This document shows positions 1 to 9,332 of a stretch of 64,000 nucleotides of DNA, in pieces (positions within the stretch are counted from its first letter, which is position 1; each line of letters opens with the position of its first letter). The DNA is taken from contig NZ_OAOQ01000001.1 of assembly GCF_900207575.1 (NCBI RefSeq), positions 186,001 to 250,000 on the forward strand, written 5' to 3'. The stretch comes from Cereibacter ovatus. GTDB taxonomy: Bacteria; Pseudomonadota; Alphaproteobacteria; Rhodobacterales; Rhodobacteraceae. Both the position numbers and the translations under genes were made by a program. The notes under the pieces are model-generated. The model saw only the letters and a program-made list of their open reading frames with translations, was not told the origin of the DNA and searched no databases.

Positions 1-723
1 GCTGACCGGCGCCGTGGCGCGGGCAGGCAGCGGATGGCGACAGCCGGTCAGGCGGGCCACCTGGGCCAGAAGGTCGTGCCGGTCAAGCAGCAGGTCCGAG
101 ACATGGAACACCCCCGCGCCCCCATTCAGAAGCAGCATCGCCGCCGCGGCCAGATCGGCCCCATGCACCTCGGATGCGGCGTGGGGCGCAACCGTGCGGC
201 CCGCGCAAAAATCCGCAAACAGAGAAAGCCATTTGTGATCCGGCCCGGGGCCGTAGACGCCGGTGGCGCGCAGGCTGGCGCCGCCATGGTCGGCAACGGC
301 TGCCTCGGCCAACAGCTTTGCTTCGGCGTAAAGGCTGGTGGGGCGGGGGGGCAGATCCTCGGCCAGTTGCGTGCCGGGGGGATAGCCGTCAAACACCGCA
401 CGCGAGGAGAGAAACAGGATGCGCCGACCGGCCGCGGCCTCGAACAGGCGCAGCGTGCCGTCACGGTTGGCGCGCAGAAAATCCGCGGGGTCAGCGCCCT
501 CGCCGCCGCGATAACGGCCCGGAACATGCTGGAACGCCGCGTGAATCACCGCGTCCACATCCCCCAGCGGCGGCGGGTCCGCCAGCAGGTCAAAGCGGCG
601 ATGCTCGCCCGGCAGGGGCAGCGGACGGCGCGACAACAGCACCAGATCATGCCCCGCCGCCAGCGCCGCCTGCGCGATGAAGCGGCCGACAAGGCCGCTC
701 GCCCCGGTCAGCGCGATCCGCAT
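1..723 (-). CDS. sqdC: SqdC-type NAD-dependent epimerase/reductase, 3' end outside window
   Basis: Extended short-chain dehydrogenase with an N-terminal Rossmann motif (MRIALTGASGLVGRF, GxxGxxG) and a catalytic set seen as SSRAVFDG followed by a YAEAK (YxxxK) motif around residues 122-142. All 241 visible codons are open and the C-terminus lies beyond position 1. Its start overlaps the end of the upstream glycosyltransferase by 16 bases, so it is the third gene of an operon ordered sqdB-sqdD-sqdC. In Rhodobacter sphaeroides SqdC is a reductase-like protein needed for normal sulfoquinovosyl diacylglycerol synthesis. The name rests on operon position; by sequence alone it is only an NAD-dependent epimerase/dehydratase. 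Confidence 0.75.
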   Translation of the reverse strand, partial: MRIALTGASGLVGRFIAQAALAAGHDLVLLSRRPLPLPGEHRRFDLLADPPPLGDVDAVIHAAFQHVPGRYRGGEGADPADFLRANRDGTLRLFEAAAGRRILFLSSRAVFDGYPPGTQLAEDLPPRPTSLYAEAKLLAEAAVADHGGASLRATGVYGPGPDHKWLSLFADFCAGRTVAPHAASEVHGADLAAAAMLLLNGGAGVFHVSDLLLDRHDLLAQVARLTGCRHPLPARATAPVS

Positions 724-1544
724 GGCGGGGGCAGCGAGGCAAGGTCGGGCACGGGGCCGCCCTCGGCATGGGCGTGCCACAGGTCGATGAGCGGGCGCAG
801 CCGGTCGGCCTTGTCGTGGGTCTGCCAGGGTTTCTCATACTGGAAATGCAGGACGCGGATCTGATCCCAGTTCCACAATTCGGGCAGGGCGAACCAGACA
901 TATTGCAGCATGTTGAAGACCACCGGCAGCCCGTGCCAGTCGGGGAAGAACGCCTGAAGGAAACTTTGATCGGTGCGGCGCCAGAACGCGCCCGGTTGGT
1001 CCAGCCGCGCCAGCATCGCCTGAAACGTCGCCTGCGACGGCCGCGCGGTGAACACACCCGAGTTCATCCGGTGAAAGTCGGTCAGGCTTTCATAGACATT
1101 GGGCGCGGCGCAGAATTCCGGATAATCGAACAATCGATCGATATTGCGCAGCACCAGCGTATCGGCATCCAGAAACACCACCGCGCGATAGTCGACCAAC
1201 TGCCACAGCCGCAGCTTGGCGAAATTATCAAGCGGAGTATGAAAGGGCGGCTTGCCCCCCTTGGTGAAGGCCGCCCGCGCGTGGATCGCGTCGCGCGCAT
1301 GGGCAGCGTTGAACGCGTCCGAGGTCGGCAGCAGCCCCACCGCCACCAGCCGCGCCCCCAGTGCCCGAAGCGGCGCAAGCGCGGCCTCGGGCACATCGGT
1401 ATGCAGAACCACCAGATCGGCCTTGGTGCCCGACAGGACCAAAGATCGCAGCAACGCCTTGGCCCCCAACGCATAATCGGCGTTGGTGACAAGGGTCACA
1501 TAGGCGCGGTCGGCCCGCGCCGGGCCTTCGGGCCGCAGATCCAC
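708..1544 (-). CDS. sqdD: Glycogenin-like glycosyltransferase, SqdD
   Basis: 278-residue glycosyltransferase of the GT8/glycogenin type. The Mn2+/nucleotide-sugar binding DxD motif is seen as FLDADT at D126-D128, and the N-terminus has the YVTLVTNADYALGAKALLRS pattern typical of GT8 enzymes. No signal peptide or membrane helix is seen, so it should be cytoplasmic. The GTG start follows the sqdB stop codon (TAG) with no gap, which suggests translational coupling. In R. sphaeroides the gene between sqdB and sqdC is sqdD, proposed to transfer sulfoquinovose from UDP-sulfoquinovose to the lipid acceptor; that role here is by synteny. Confidence 0.82.
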   Translation of the reverse strand: MDLRPEGPARADRAYVTLVTNADYALGAKALLRSLVLSGTKADLVVLHTDVPEAALAPLRALGARLVAVGLLPTSDAFNAAHARDAIHARAAFTKGGKPPFHTPLDNFAKLRLWQLVDYRAVVFLDADTLVLRNIDRLFDYPEFCAAPNVYESLTDFHRMNSGVFTARPSQATFQAMLARLDQPGAFWRRTDQSFLQAFFPDWHGLPVVFNMLQYVWFALPELWNWDQIRVLHFQYEKPWQTHDKADRLRPLIDLWHAHAEGGPVPDLASLPPPCGSR

Positions 1545-2759
1545 CTAAGAGACCGAGCGCAGGCGCCGGCCTTCGGGGTCGTGCTCGACCCGCTGGGCGA
1601 TGTCCTTTGTCCAGGCCGAGACGCAGGGCACCCGGCTGCGGTCGATCCGGTGGGCGAATTTCTTTGCGACATCCACCACCTCGGCCAGCAACCCCTCGGC
1701 CAGCGTGATCGGCTTCAACCCCAGCGACAGGAACTGGTCGTTCCGCACCATCAGTTCGTTTTCATCGGCCTCTTTGCGCGGGTTGGGCAGATAGGCCACG
1801 CGCGCGCCCGTCATCTTCGCCACCATCTCGGCCAGATCGCGGACCCTGTGGGTTTCGGTCATCTGGTTGAAGATCTTGACCCTTTCACCGGCCCTCGGCG
1901 CATCCGACAGCGCCAGTTCCACACAGCGCACCGAATCCTGCAAATGGATGAAGGCGCGGGTCTGCCCGCCGGTGCCATGCACCGTCAGCGGATAGCCGAT
2001 GGCGGCCTGCACCAGAAAGCGGTTCAGCACCGTGCCATAATCGCCGTCATAATCGAAGCGGTTCACAAGCTGCGGGTGGCGGCGGGTCTGGTCGGTGTGG
2101 GTGCCCCAGACGATGCCCTGATGCAGGTCGGTGATCCGCAGCCCGTCGTTCTGGGCATAGAACTGGAACAGGATCTGATCGAGACTTTTCGTCATGTGAT
2201 AGATCGATCCCGGCCGCGTCGGATACAGGATCTGCAAGTCGCGCGGGCCGGTGGGGGTGTCGACCGTGACATCCAGATAGCCCTCGGGGATCGGCGCGCC
2301 GACGGTGGAATAGCCATAGACCCCCATCGTGCCCAGATGAACCAGATGCGCATCCACCCCGGTTTCCACCATGGCCGCCAGCAGGTTGTGCGTGGCGTTG
2401 ACGTTGTTCGAAACGGTATAGACCTTGTGGCGGTCCGATTTCATCGAATAGGGCGCGGCGCGCTGTTCAGCGAAATGGATGATCGCTTCGGGGCGATGCT
2501 CGGCCAGCCAGACGCGCAGCCGGTCATATTCGCGCAGGTCGAGGAAATGAAACTGAAGCCGGTGGCCGGTTTCCAGATGCCAGATCCGGCAGCGTTCCTG
2601 AATCGAATCCATCGGCGTCAGCGACTGGACGCCCAGTTCGGTGTCGATCCATCGGCGCGACAGGTTGTCGACGATGTGGATCTCGTGCCCGAGTGCGGAG
2701 AGATGCAGGGCGGTGGGCCATCCGACGAAGCCGTCTCCACCCAGAACTGCGATGCGCAT
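1545..2759 (-). CDS. sqdB: UDP-sulfoquinovose synthase
   Basis: 404-residue extended SDR enzyme that converts UDP-glucose plus sulfite to UDP-sulfoquinovose, the head-group donor for the sulfolipid SQDG. Seen: N-terminal Rossmann motif GGDGFVGWPTALHLS, the segment RRWIDTELGVQSLTP characteristic of SQD1/SqdB, catalytic LGTMGVYGYS, and YHMTK (YxxxK). The ATG at 2757-2759 has a strong AAGGAGG site upstream on the minus strand; the longer open frame beyond it has no family match. First gene of the sqdBDC operon. SQDG can replace phosphatidylglycerol when phosphate is scarce, but I see no Pho box upstream. Confidence 0.95.
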   Translation of the reverse strand: MRIAVLGGDGFVGWPTALHLSALGHEIHIVDNLSRRWIDTELGVQSLTPMDSIQERCRIWHLETGHRLQFHFLDLREYDRLRVWLAEHRPEAIIHFAEQRAAPYSMKSDRHKVYTVSNNVNATHNLLAAMVETGVDAHLVHLGTMGVYGYSTVGAPIPEGYLDVTVDTPTGPRDLQILYPTRPGSIYHMTKSLDQILFQFYAQNDGLRITDLHQGIVWGTHTDQTRRHPQLVNRFDYDGDYGTVLNRFLVQAAIGYPLTVHGTGGQTRAFIHLQDSVRCVELALSDAPRAGERVKIFNQMTETHRVRDLAEMVAKMTGARVAYLPNPRKEADENELMVRNDQFLSLGLKPITLAEGLLAEVVDVAKKFAHRIDRSRVPCVSAWTKDIAQRVEHDPEGRRLRSVS

Positions 2760-3030
2760 GGCGCCTCCTTGGCTTTTGCAAGACGCGCGCCGTGGCACAC
2801 GTCTGCGTGATAGTGTGTGGTCTGTGCGGCAGTTCGCCAACGGTGGAATGAAGGTTTCACGACGCTCGGCGCGCGGTTGCCGATGGCGGCGGCCATGGGG
2901 CGGAACGCGGCGCACCGGGGGACGTTCCGTTCGCGCCTCTGTGCGCCGGGGCAGGGGCGCTGTGCCCCAGCGGCGGGGGACGCCGTGGGTGGCTGTGGTA
3001 AAAGGCCGAACGCTTCGACAGGAGGATGCG

Positions 3031-4056
3031 ATGACGCTGGATTTCGGCCTTGATACCTTTGGCGATGTGACATGGGGGGCCACGGGCCGCCTGCTGTCGC
3101 AGCCCGAGGTTCTGCGCAATGTCATCGACGAGGCGGTGCTGGCCGATGCGGTGGGCGTCGATGTCATCGGTCTGGGCGAACATCACCGCGACGATTTCGC
3201 GATTTCCTCGCCCGAGGTGATGCTGGCCGTGATCGGGGCGCGGACCACGCGGATCCGGCTGGGCACGGCGGTCACGGTGCTGGGCTCGGACGATCCGGTG
3301 CGGCTGTTCCAGCGGTTCTCGACGCTGGATGCGATCTCGGGCGGGCGGGCCGAGGTGACGCTGGGGCGCGGGTCGTTCACCGAATCCTTTCCGCTGTTCG
3401 GTCACGACCTGTCGGATTACGCGACGCTGTTTCAGGAAAAGCTGGACCTGTTCGCCCGCCTTGTCCGTGACCCCGAAGTGACATGGAGCGGCACGACCCG
3501 CGCGCCGCTGGTCCGTCAACGGGTCTGGCCGCCGCTGGGCCCCGAAGGTCTGCGGGTGTGGATCGGTGTGGGCGGCAGCCCCGAGTCGGTGGTGCGCGCC
3601 GTGCGCTTCCGGATGCCGATGATCCTGGCCATCATCGGCGGCCCGGCCCGGCGTTTTCTGCCCTTCGTTGAGCTTTACCGCCGCGCCTCGGAACAGGCGG
3701 GGCTGGGGGCGATGCCTTTGGGCGTCCATTCGCCGGGCCATATCGCCGAGACCGACGAACAGGCGCAGGCCGAAGCCTTTCCCGCCTACAAGGCGCTGCA
3801 CGACCGGCTGGGCGCCGAGCGCGGCTGGCCCAGCCTGTCGCGCGAGGACTTCCTGCGCGAGATCACTCATGGCTCGATGTATGTCGGCTCGCCTTCGACG
3901 GTGGCGCGCAAGATCGCCGATACCGCGGGCGCGCTTGGCCTTGCGCGGTTTCAGTTGAAATATTCGATGGGGCCCTTGTCGCACGAGGCGCTGATGCGTT
4001 CGGTCGAGCTTTATGGAACGCGGGTGATCCCGATGGTGCGCGACCTTCTGGGATGA
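3031..4056 (+). CDS. Luciferase-like (LLM class) flavin-dependent monooxygenase
   Basis: 341-residue LLM-class oxidoreductase, the FMN- or F420-using TIM-barrel family. Family signs include the opening DFGLDTFGDV, VIGLGEHHRDDFAISSPEVML, and RIRLGTAVTVLGSDDPVRLFQRF. The start is the ATG at 3031, 5 bases after AGGAGG at 3020-3025; the upstream in-frame extension lacks a ribosome site and family similarity. It is divergent from sqdB and stands alone. It resembles the LLM subfamily named after PDB 2I7G, whose substrate is not established, so no specific reaction is assigned. Confidence 0.85.
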   Translation: MTLDFGLDTFGDVTWGATGRLLSQPEVLRNVIDEAVLADAVGVDVIGLGEHHRDDFAISSPEVMLAVIGARTTRIRLGTAVTVLGSDDPVRLFQRFSTLDAISGGRAEVTLGRGSFTESFPLFGHDLSDYATLFQEKLDLFARLVRDPEVTWSGTTRAPLVRQRVWPPLGPEGLRVWIGVGGSPESVVRAVRFRMPMILAIIGGPARRFLPFVELYRRASEQAGLGAMPLGVHSPGHIAETDEQAQAEAFPAYKALHDRLGAERGWPSLSREDFLREITHGSMYVGSPSTVARKIADTAGALGLARFQLKYSMGPLSHEALMRSVELYGTRVIPMVRDLLG

Positions 4057-4106
4057 GGCGCAGCACCCGTGGGTTGTGGTCGATTTTTTGCCTTAGCCGC
4101 TTCTGA

Positions 4107-4120
4107 TTGATGCAGGTCAA
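4107..4120. promoter_or_regulatory. FNR/DNR-type box upstream of Crp/Fnr gene
   Basis: TTGATGCAGGTCAA fits the FNR/FixK consensus TTGAT-N4-ATCAA with one mismatch. It lies about 100 bases upstream of the regulator start at 4222, so the gene may be controlled by itself or by another Fnr-family protein. Confidence 0.6.
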
Positions 4121-4221
4121 GGGCATCCGGCGTCCGCTTCTGCATCCATCTGTTATCGTTGGGGTTGGATCTGCGCCTTGTCAGGGCGGGGATGTGGCAT
4201 TTCAGGATCGGGGCAGATGGG

Positions 4222-4995
4222 ATGGAGCGGTCTTTGGCGCGCAATGAGGTGACACGGATCGGTCTGGATGCCAAGTTCAACCATGCCGGTCTGCGTCAGG
4301 GGCTGACACCTGCCACGCTGCGCAAGCTGGATGCGATTTCCCGGCTGCGGGTGTTTCCGCGCGATGCGGTGGTGGTGCCGCAGGGGGCGGCGCTGGAATA
4401 TGTCGGAAACGTGGTGCGCGGCGTCTTGCGGATGGACCGCCTGCTGTCGGACGGGCGGTCGCAGATCGTGGGCCTTCTGGTGCCGTCGGACATGTTCGGC
4501 CGGGTGTTTTCCGAACGGTCGGACTATTCGATCGAGGCCGCGACCGAGGTCACCTTGTGCTGTTTCGAACGCCACGCCTTCGAAACGCTTGTTCGCACCT
4601 GTCCGGATCTGGAACATGCGGTGCTGCTGGCGGTGCTGGATGAACTGGACGCGGCGCGCGAATGGATCACGCTGCGCGCAGGGGCCACGGTGGCGGCGCG
4701 GCTGGCCACGTATCTGCTGATGCTGTGCCGGCGCTGGCCGCACCAGACCAGCGAACTGACCCATGATGCGCAGCGAATCATCGTCAATGTGCCGATCGCG
4801 CGCAACGATCTTGCCCATTATCTGGGCACGACGGTCGAATCGATCTCGCGCACGGTTCAGGCTTTTTCCCGTGACGGGATGATCTCGATTCTGACCCCTC
4901 TGCGCTTTGAAATTCTGGATCTTCCCGGCCTTATCGTGATGTCGGACAACGACGAATTCGATGCCGCCTCGCTTCTGGCGGGGCTGCGCGGCTGA
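4222..4995 (+). CDS. Crp/Fnr family transcription regulator (FixK/Dnr-like)
   Basis: Cyclic-nucleotide-binding-like beta-roll followed by a Crp-type winged helix. The recognition helix reads VESISRTVQ; the E-x-x-S-R spacing is what FNR and FixK use to read TTGA half-sites. There is no N-terminal cysteine cluster, so direct O2 sensing through an Fe-S centre is unlikely; it is closer to FixK/Dnr proteins. Internal cysteines (TLCCFE, VRTCPD) could be redox-active. The start is uncertain: ATG 4222 (257 residues) is chosen, with ATG 4192 as alternative. An FNR-type box lies upstream, and a second Crp/Fnr gene with a matching box follows. Confidence 0.8.
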   Translation: MERSLARNEVTRIGLDAKFNHAGLRQGLTPATLRKLDAISRLRVFPRDAVVVPQGAALEYVGNVVRGVLRMDRLLSDGRSQIVGLLVPSDMFGRVFSERSDYSIEAATEVTLCCFERHAFETLVRTCPDLEHAVLLAVLDELDAAREWITLRAGATVAARLATYLLMLCRRWPHQTSELTHDAQRIIVNVPIARNDLAHYLGTTVESISRTVQAFSRDGMISILTPLRFEILDLPGLIVMSDNDEFDAASLLAGLRG

Positions 4996-5026
4996 TGGGG
5001 TGAGGCGATCTAACTCGGCAGTCCAA

Positions 5027-5040
5027 TTGACGCAGGTCAA
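5027..5040. promoter_or_regulatory. FNR/DNR-type box upstream of second Crp/Fnr gene
   Basis: TTGACGCAGGTCAA, with perfectly symmetric half-sites TTGAC/GTCAA. It differs from the box at 4107-4120 by one base and shares even the spacer GCAG. It lies about 130 bases before the chosen start of the next gene. Confidence 0.6.
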
Positions 5041-5169
5041 AGCCGGCGTGCTTTCCTTCGCATAGGCAGACCGAACGCCCCGATCCGGCGGCGGTGGACG
5101 TTCATCAGTATTTCGGTTGTCGACATGAAACGCGTGCCTCAATGGCGAGGCTTCGGGAGGACTGAAGAC

Positions 5170-5925
5170 ATGGCCTGCGGATCGACCCCTTGCTGCAACG
5201 ACTGCACCCTTCGCAGGGGGACATTGTGTTCCGCGATCCGGGCGCGCGATGCCTCGGTCTGGCCGCTGATCCCGGAATCCGAGGGGCTTCAGCCGGGCGC
5301 GGCGCCGACCGATGTCAGCCTGAAGGGCGGGCGCTTCGGTATCCTTCATTCCGGGCTGCTGCTGCGCTGCGGTGCGGAAACCGGCATGGATCTTGTGTCC
5401 ACCGGCGAGCCTTTGGGCGAAGCCTTCCGTGGCAACCGCGAGATGCGGGTGTCGGCGGTGGTGCCGTCTGTGGTCTGCTGGTTCGACGTCCACGAGGTCG
5501 AGGCCGCGGCCCTGCGCGATGCCGGTCTTTATGCGGCACTGTCCGCGGCGACGGCGCAGACCGCAGATCTGCGGCGGATCTTTACCCGGATGCGCTCGGT
5601 TCTGCCGCCGGTCGAGCGTCTGGCCGGTCTGCTTGCAATCTGTGTCCATCGTCTGGCCGAGCGTGACAGCATGGGCGTGTTCCGGCTGTCGCTTCAATGC
5701 CGGCATGACGATCTGGCGACGCTGCTTGCGCTGTCGGGGATGCAACTGGACGAGGCGCGCAACGAACTGATGCGGCGGGGCCTTGTGATCCTGCATACCG
5801 ATGGCACGGTTGAAATTCCGCGTCTGACGGCGCTTGAGGATCTGGCCGGGCTGGACCTGTCGCCCGCGCATCGCAACCCGATGGTGGGCATTCTGTCCGC
5901 TCTGGCCGCGCGTCAGCGCGCCTGA
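5170..5925 (+). CDS. Crp/Fnr-like regulator with N-terminal cysteine cluster
   Basis: 251 residues from ATG 5170, which has GGGAGG at 5155-5160; an in-frame ATG at 5125 would add 15 residues. The N-terminus carries C3, C8, C9, C12 and C20 (CCNDCTLRRGTLC), an arrangement like the Fe-S ligands of Fnr-family proteins. Further cysteines sit in LLRCGAE and SVVCWFD. A Crp-type effector domain and dimer helix follow, but the recognition-helix region reads GMQLDEARNELMRRG and lacks the E-x-x-S-R signature. It may bind a different site, or bind DNA poorly. Role not assigned; a redox or NO sensor is possible. Confidence 0.7.
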   Translation: MACGSTPCCNDCTLRRGTLCSAIRARDASVWPLIPESEGLQPGAAPTDVSLKGGRFGILHSGLLLRCGAETGMDLVSTGEPLGEAFRGNREMRVSAVVPSVVCWFDVHEVEAAALRDAGLYAALSAATAQTADLRRIFTRMRSVLPPVERLAGLLAICVHRLAERDSMGVFRLSLQCRHDDLATLLALSGMQLDEARNELMRRGLVILHTDGTVEIPRLTALEDLAGLDLSPAHRNPMVGILSALAARQRA

Positions 5926-5973
5926 CCCGCTCCTCCGGCCGGGCGCGCGCCTTGGCCGGCCCGCAGCACCCCT

Positions 5974-5998
5974 TGTCATTCGCGCTTCGTGAATGACA
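5974..5998. terminator. Hairpin between convergent genes
   Basis: Inverted repeat TGTCATTC / GAATGACA extended inward to about 11 pairs with a very short loop. It sits between a plus-strand and a minus-strand 3' end. No T-tract on either side, so intrinsic termination is only probable. Confidence 0.4.
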
Positions 5999-6000
5999 GC

Positions 6001-6492
6001 CTACCTGAACAGGTTCCGTTCAAGGATGTAACGCATCCCGCGCTGCCAGCTTTCATCCGTGTTTCCGCGGATATCCACCGCTAGGCCGCGCAGCTGCGCC
6101 CCGGTGGTGGCATCCCTGACGTAAAGGTTCATCGACAGGATCAGGTTCGAAACCTTCTGCACCTCGGCCACCACGGCGTAATCGGCCCCCAGCCGGCGTG
6201 CCATCCGCAATTCGCATCCATTGCAGGCGGCGGGGTTCCGTGTCCGGGCCAGTTCCCCGGTCACCGGCGCCAGATCCACCAGCCGCAGCCCATGCGCCCG
6301 CAGGGCGCGGGCGGCCTGCGCCTCGACCATCTCGATCCGGGCGGTCTCATCCAGACGGGGGCCGTTCATTTCGCCCTCGGCCGAGGTGTCGATCAGCGTG
6401 ACGCCGAAGAAGGCGGCGCTGCGGCCCTGCCACAGGTCATCGGCAATGGCGGGCGAGGCGAGCAGGGCAAGAAGGCTGGCGGTGCGTATCAT
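6001..6492 (-). CDS. Secreted DUF2380/DUF3280-like protein
   Basis: 163 residues with a Sec signal peptide ([19 protein letters not shown]). The mature part reads [30 protein letters not shown], resembling DUF2380/DUF3280 periplasmic proteins that often sit near xoxF and other quinoprotein gene clusters. One conserved-looking CNGCEL pair (CxxC) is seen in the middle. It is convergent with the Crp/Fnr gene and divergent from gfa, so it lies at the border of the C1 island. Function unknown; the family name is from memory of similar proteins and would need a profile search. Confidence 0.65.
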   Translation of the reverse strand: MIRTASLLALLASPAIADDLWQGRSAAFFGVTLIDTSAEGEMNGPRLDETARIEMVEAQAARALRAHGLRLVDLAPVTGELARTRNPAACNGCELRMARRLGADYAVVAEVQKVSNLILSMNLYVRDATTGAQLRGLAVDIRGNTDESWQRGMRYILERNLFR

Positions 6493-6618
6493 GGCCCCAG
6501 CCTGTCGCGCCCTATGCCGCGCGGCAACCCGGTCTTAGGTCGGGGTCTCCCCCCAATGGCTGACTCGCGGGACTCGGGCGGTCTTGCGACACTCGGGGCG
6601 CATTTCAGGGAGGATGCA

Positions 6619-7212
6619 ATGACCGACATGACAGAGGGAAGTGACGTGAAGATCCACCCGTCGGTTGATGAGGGGGTCAAGCCGGGCCGCGAGGATTTTC
6701 AGGGCGGGACGCTGCGCTGCAAATGCACCGACCGCCCGGTCGAGGTCCGCATCACCGCGCAGGCGGCACATAACCACGTCTGTGGCTGCACCAAATGCTG
6801 GAAACCTGATGGTGCGATCTTCAGCATGGTGGCGGTGGTGCCGCGGGGCGCGGTCGAGGTGGTGGCCAACGGCGACAAGCTGAAGGTCGTGGATCCGAAC
6901 ACGGCGATCCAACGCTATGCCTGCACCGGCTGCGGCACCCACATGTATGGCCGGATCGAGGACAAGAACCATCCGTTCTACGGGCTGGATTTCATCCATA
7001 CCGAGCTGTCCACCGATGAGGGCTGGGCCGCGCCCGGCTTTGCCGCCTTCGTGTCGTCGGTGATCGAAAGCGGGGTGTCGCCGGACCGGATGGATGGCAT
7101 CCGGGCGCGGCTGCGCGACCTGGGGCTGGAACCTTACGATGCGCTGTCGCCGCCCTTGATGGATGCAATCGCCACCCATCTGGCGAAACGCTCGGGCAAG
7201 CTGGTCGCATAG
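6619..7212 (+). CDS. gfa: S-(hydroxymethyl)glutathione synthase (glutathione-dependent formaldehyde-activating enzyme)
   Basis: 197 residues of the GFA family. Zinc-binding cysteines are visible in [18 protein letters not shown] and [12 protein letters not shown]. It promotes condensation of formaldehyde with glutathione, making the substrate for the class III alcohol dehydrogenase encoded next. The ATG at 6619 has AGGGAGG at 6607-6613. Order gfa-flhA followed by cytochrome and xoxF is typical for methylotrophic Rhodobacteraceae such as Paracoccus. The enzymatic (rather than chaperone) role of Gfa has been debated in the literature. Confidence 0.93.
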   Translation: MTDMTEGSDVKIHPSVDEGVKPGREDFQGGTLRCKCTDRPVEVRITAQAAHNHVCGCTKCWKPDGAIFSMVAVVPRGAVEVVANGDKLKVVDPNTAIQRYACTGCGTHMYGRIEDKNHPFYGLDFIHTELSTDEGWAAPGFAAFVSSVIESGVSPDRMDGIRARLRDLGLEPYDALSPPLMDAIATHLAKRSGKLVA

Positions 7213-7226
7213 GCCGCGCCTGCTTT

Positions 7227-7276
7227 GGCCGGGGGCGCTTCGGCTGCCCCCGGCCGGTCCGGGGGGTGCCTTTTTT
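7227..7276 (+). terminator. GC hairpin with T6 after gfa
   Basis: GGCCGGGGGC (7227-7236) pairs with GCCCCCGGCC (7246-7255); a run of six T follows at 7271-7276. The T-run is some 15 bases from the stem, so part of the region may form an extended structure. Likely ends gfa transcripts before flhA. Confidence 0.5.
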
Positions 7277-7393
7277 GGCGCAACCTTTGGTCACTCATCC
7301 TTTTTTCCGATCTGGCTCTGGCCGGATTTCCTCGTAAGCTGGATCAATGACAGGCCCGCGGCGGTGCCACGGGTTCAAGAGAAGGAGAGTATC

Positions 7394-8524
<1,131 letters not shown>

Positions 8525-8543
8525 GCGGGCCGGTCTGCCCGTC

Positions 8544-8570
8544 CCGGCCCGGTCGCTGTGACCGGGCCGG
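8544..8570 (+). terminator. Hairpin after flhA
   Basis: CCGGCCCGGTC (8544-8554) pairs with GACCGGGCCGG (8560-8570), 11 base pairs with loop GCTGT. Only TTG follows, so a weak intrinsic terminator or an RNA 3' end stabiliser. Confidence 0.5.
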
Positions 8571-8683
8571 TTGAAAAGTGCCCCTTTTTCCCAAGTGCCG
8601 GTACGAGTGTGCCCCGGGTCGTGTGGGGCAGGGCGGCTGTCGCAAGACGGAACGCCCGCTGCGATCCGCCAAGGGAGAAGACC

Positions 8684-9232
8684 ATGAGACTGACAGACAT
8701 CCGTGCCGCGACAGTGCGTGTCGCGGCAGCCGGGAATGACTTGGCGCCGGCCCCCGCCTTTGCAAGCGAAGGCGATCCGCAGACAGGCGAGAATGTCTTT
8801 CGCAAATGTTCGGTCTGCCATCAGATCGGCGAGGGGGCCGCCCACAAGACCGGGCCGATCCTGACCGGCATCGTCGGCCGGCCCGCGGCCAGTCTGGAGG
8901 GGGGCGACTATTCCCCCGGCCCGACCGGCGCGGCCGAAACGGGTCTGGTCCGGGATCATGTGACGCTGGCCGATTTCCTGGCCAATCCGCGCAAGGCCAT
9001 GCCCGGCATCCGCACCCCTGACGAGCTGGCCGACCTGATCGCCTGTCTTGGCAGCGTATCTGCCAGCCCCGTGCAGGAAGCCGGCGATCCCGCCATGAGC
9101 GCCGAGGTGGAAGGGGTGAAAACCATGGCGCGGAATGGCGTTTTCCACCTCGATCGCGTCCTGAGGGGGCGGTCATACTTTGGGCTTACAGCGCCAAGGG
9201 CCTCGTTGACGCGTCGTTTCGCCGCCCCTTAG
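8684..9232 (+). CDS. Class I c-type cytochrome, c-553i-like, with abnormal ends
   Basis: 182 codons with one heme site CSVCH (C42, C45, H46), GPILTGIVGRPAAS, and a plausible Met ligand in AMPGIR (M106). Position between flhA and xoxF matches cycB (cytochrome c-553i) of Paracoccus denitrificans. ATG 8684 has AAGGGAGAAG upstream. Odd: the N-terminus (MRLTDIRAATVRVAAAG) has no clear hydrophobic core although the heme protein should be exported, with only APAPAFAS resembling a cleavage region. The last 50 or so residues (MARNGVFHLDRVLRG onward) are rich in Arg and unlike a cytochrome tail. The gene may be decaying or frameshifted. Confidence 0.7.
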   Translation: MRLTDIRAATVRVAAAGNDLAPAPAFASEGDPQTGENVFRKCSVCHQIGEGAAHKTGPILTGIVGRPAASLEGGDYSPGPTGAAETGLVRDHVTLADFLANPRKAMPGIRTPDELADLIACLGSVSASPVQEAGDPAMSAEVEGVKTMARNGVFHLDRVLRGRSYFGLTAPRASLTRRFAAP

Positions 9233-9332
9233 CATCATCGCAGGACTGGAGGACGCCAAGGGGGAAGGCGGCCGGGCCTGCGATTTGAAGATCAAGTGAT
9301 CGCCAAAAGAATTCAACATCGGGAGGAGCCAG

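Noticed and set aside
768-2810. Long plus-strand open frame opposite sqdD/sqdB
   Set aside because: Low-complexity His/Arg/Gln-rich translation lying antisense to two well-recognised genes; a high-GC shadow frame.
2641-3030. N-terminal extension of the luciferase-like gene
   Set aside because: Overlaps the sqdB 5' end, has Arg-rich low-complexity translation, and the internal ATG 3031 has an excellent ribosome site where family similarity begins.
4153-5979. Long minus-strand open frame opposite both Crp/Fnr genes
   Set aside because: Arg/His/Gln-rich shadow of two real coding regions with clear ribosome sites on the plus strand.
5974-5998. Palindrome considered as a BigR/SqrR operator (ATTC-N8-GAAT)
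   Set aside because: The spacer is 9 rather than 8 bases and it lies between convergent 3' ends, so a terminator hairpin is more likely.
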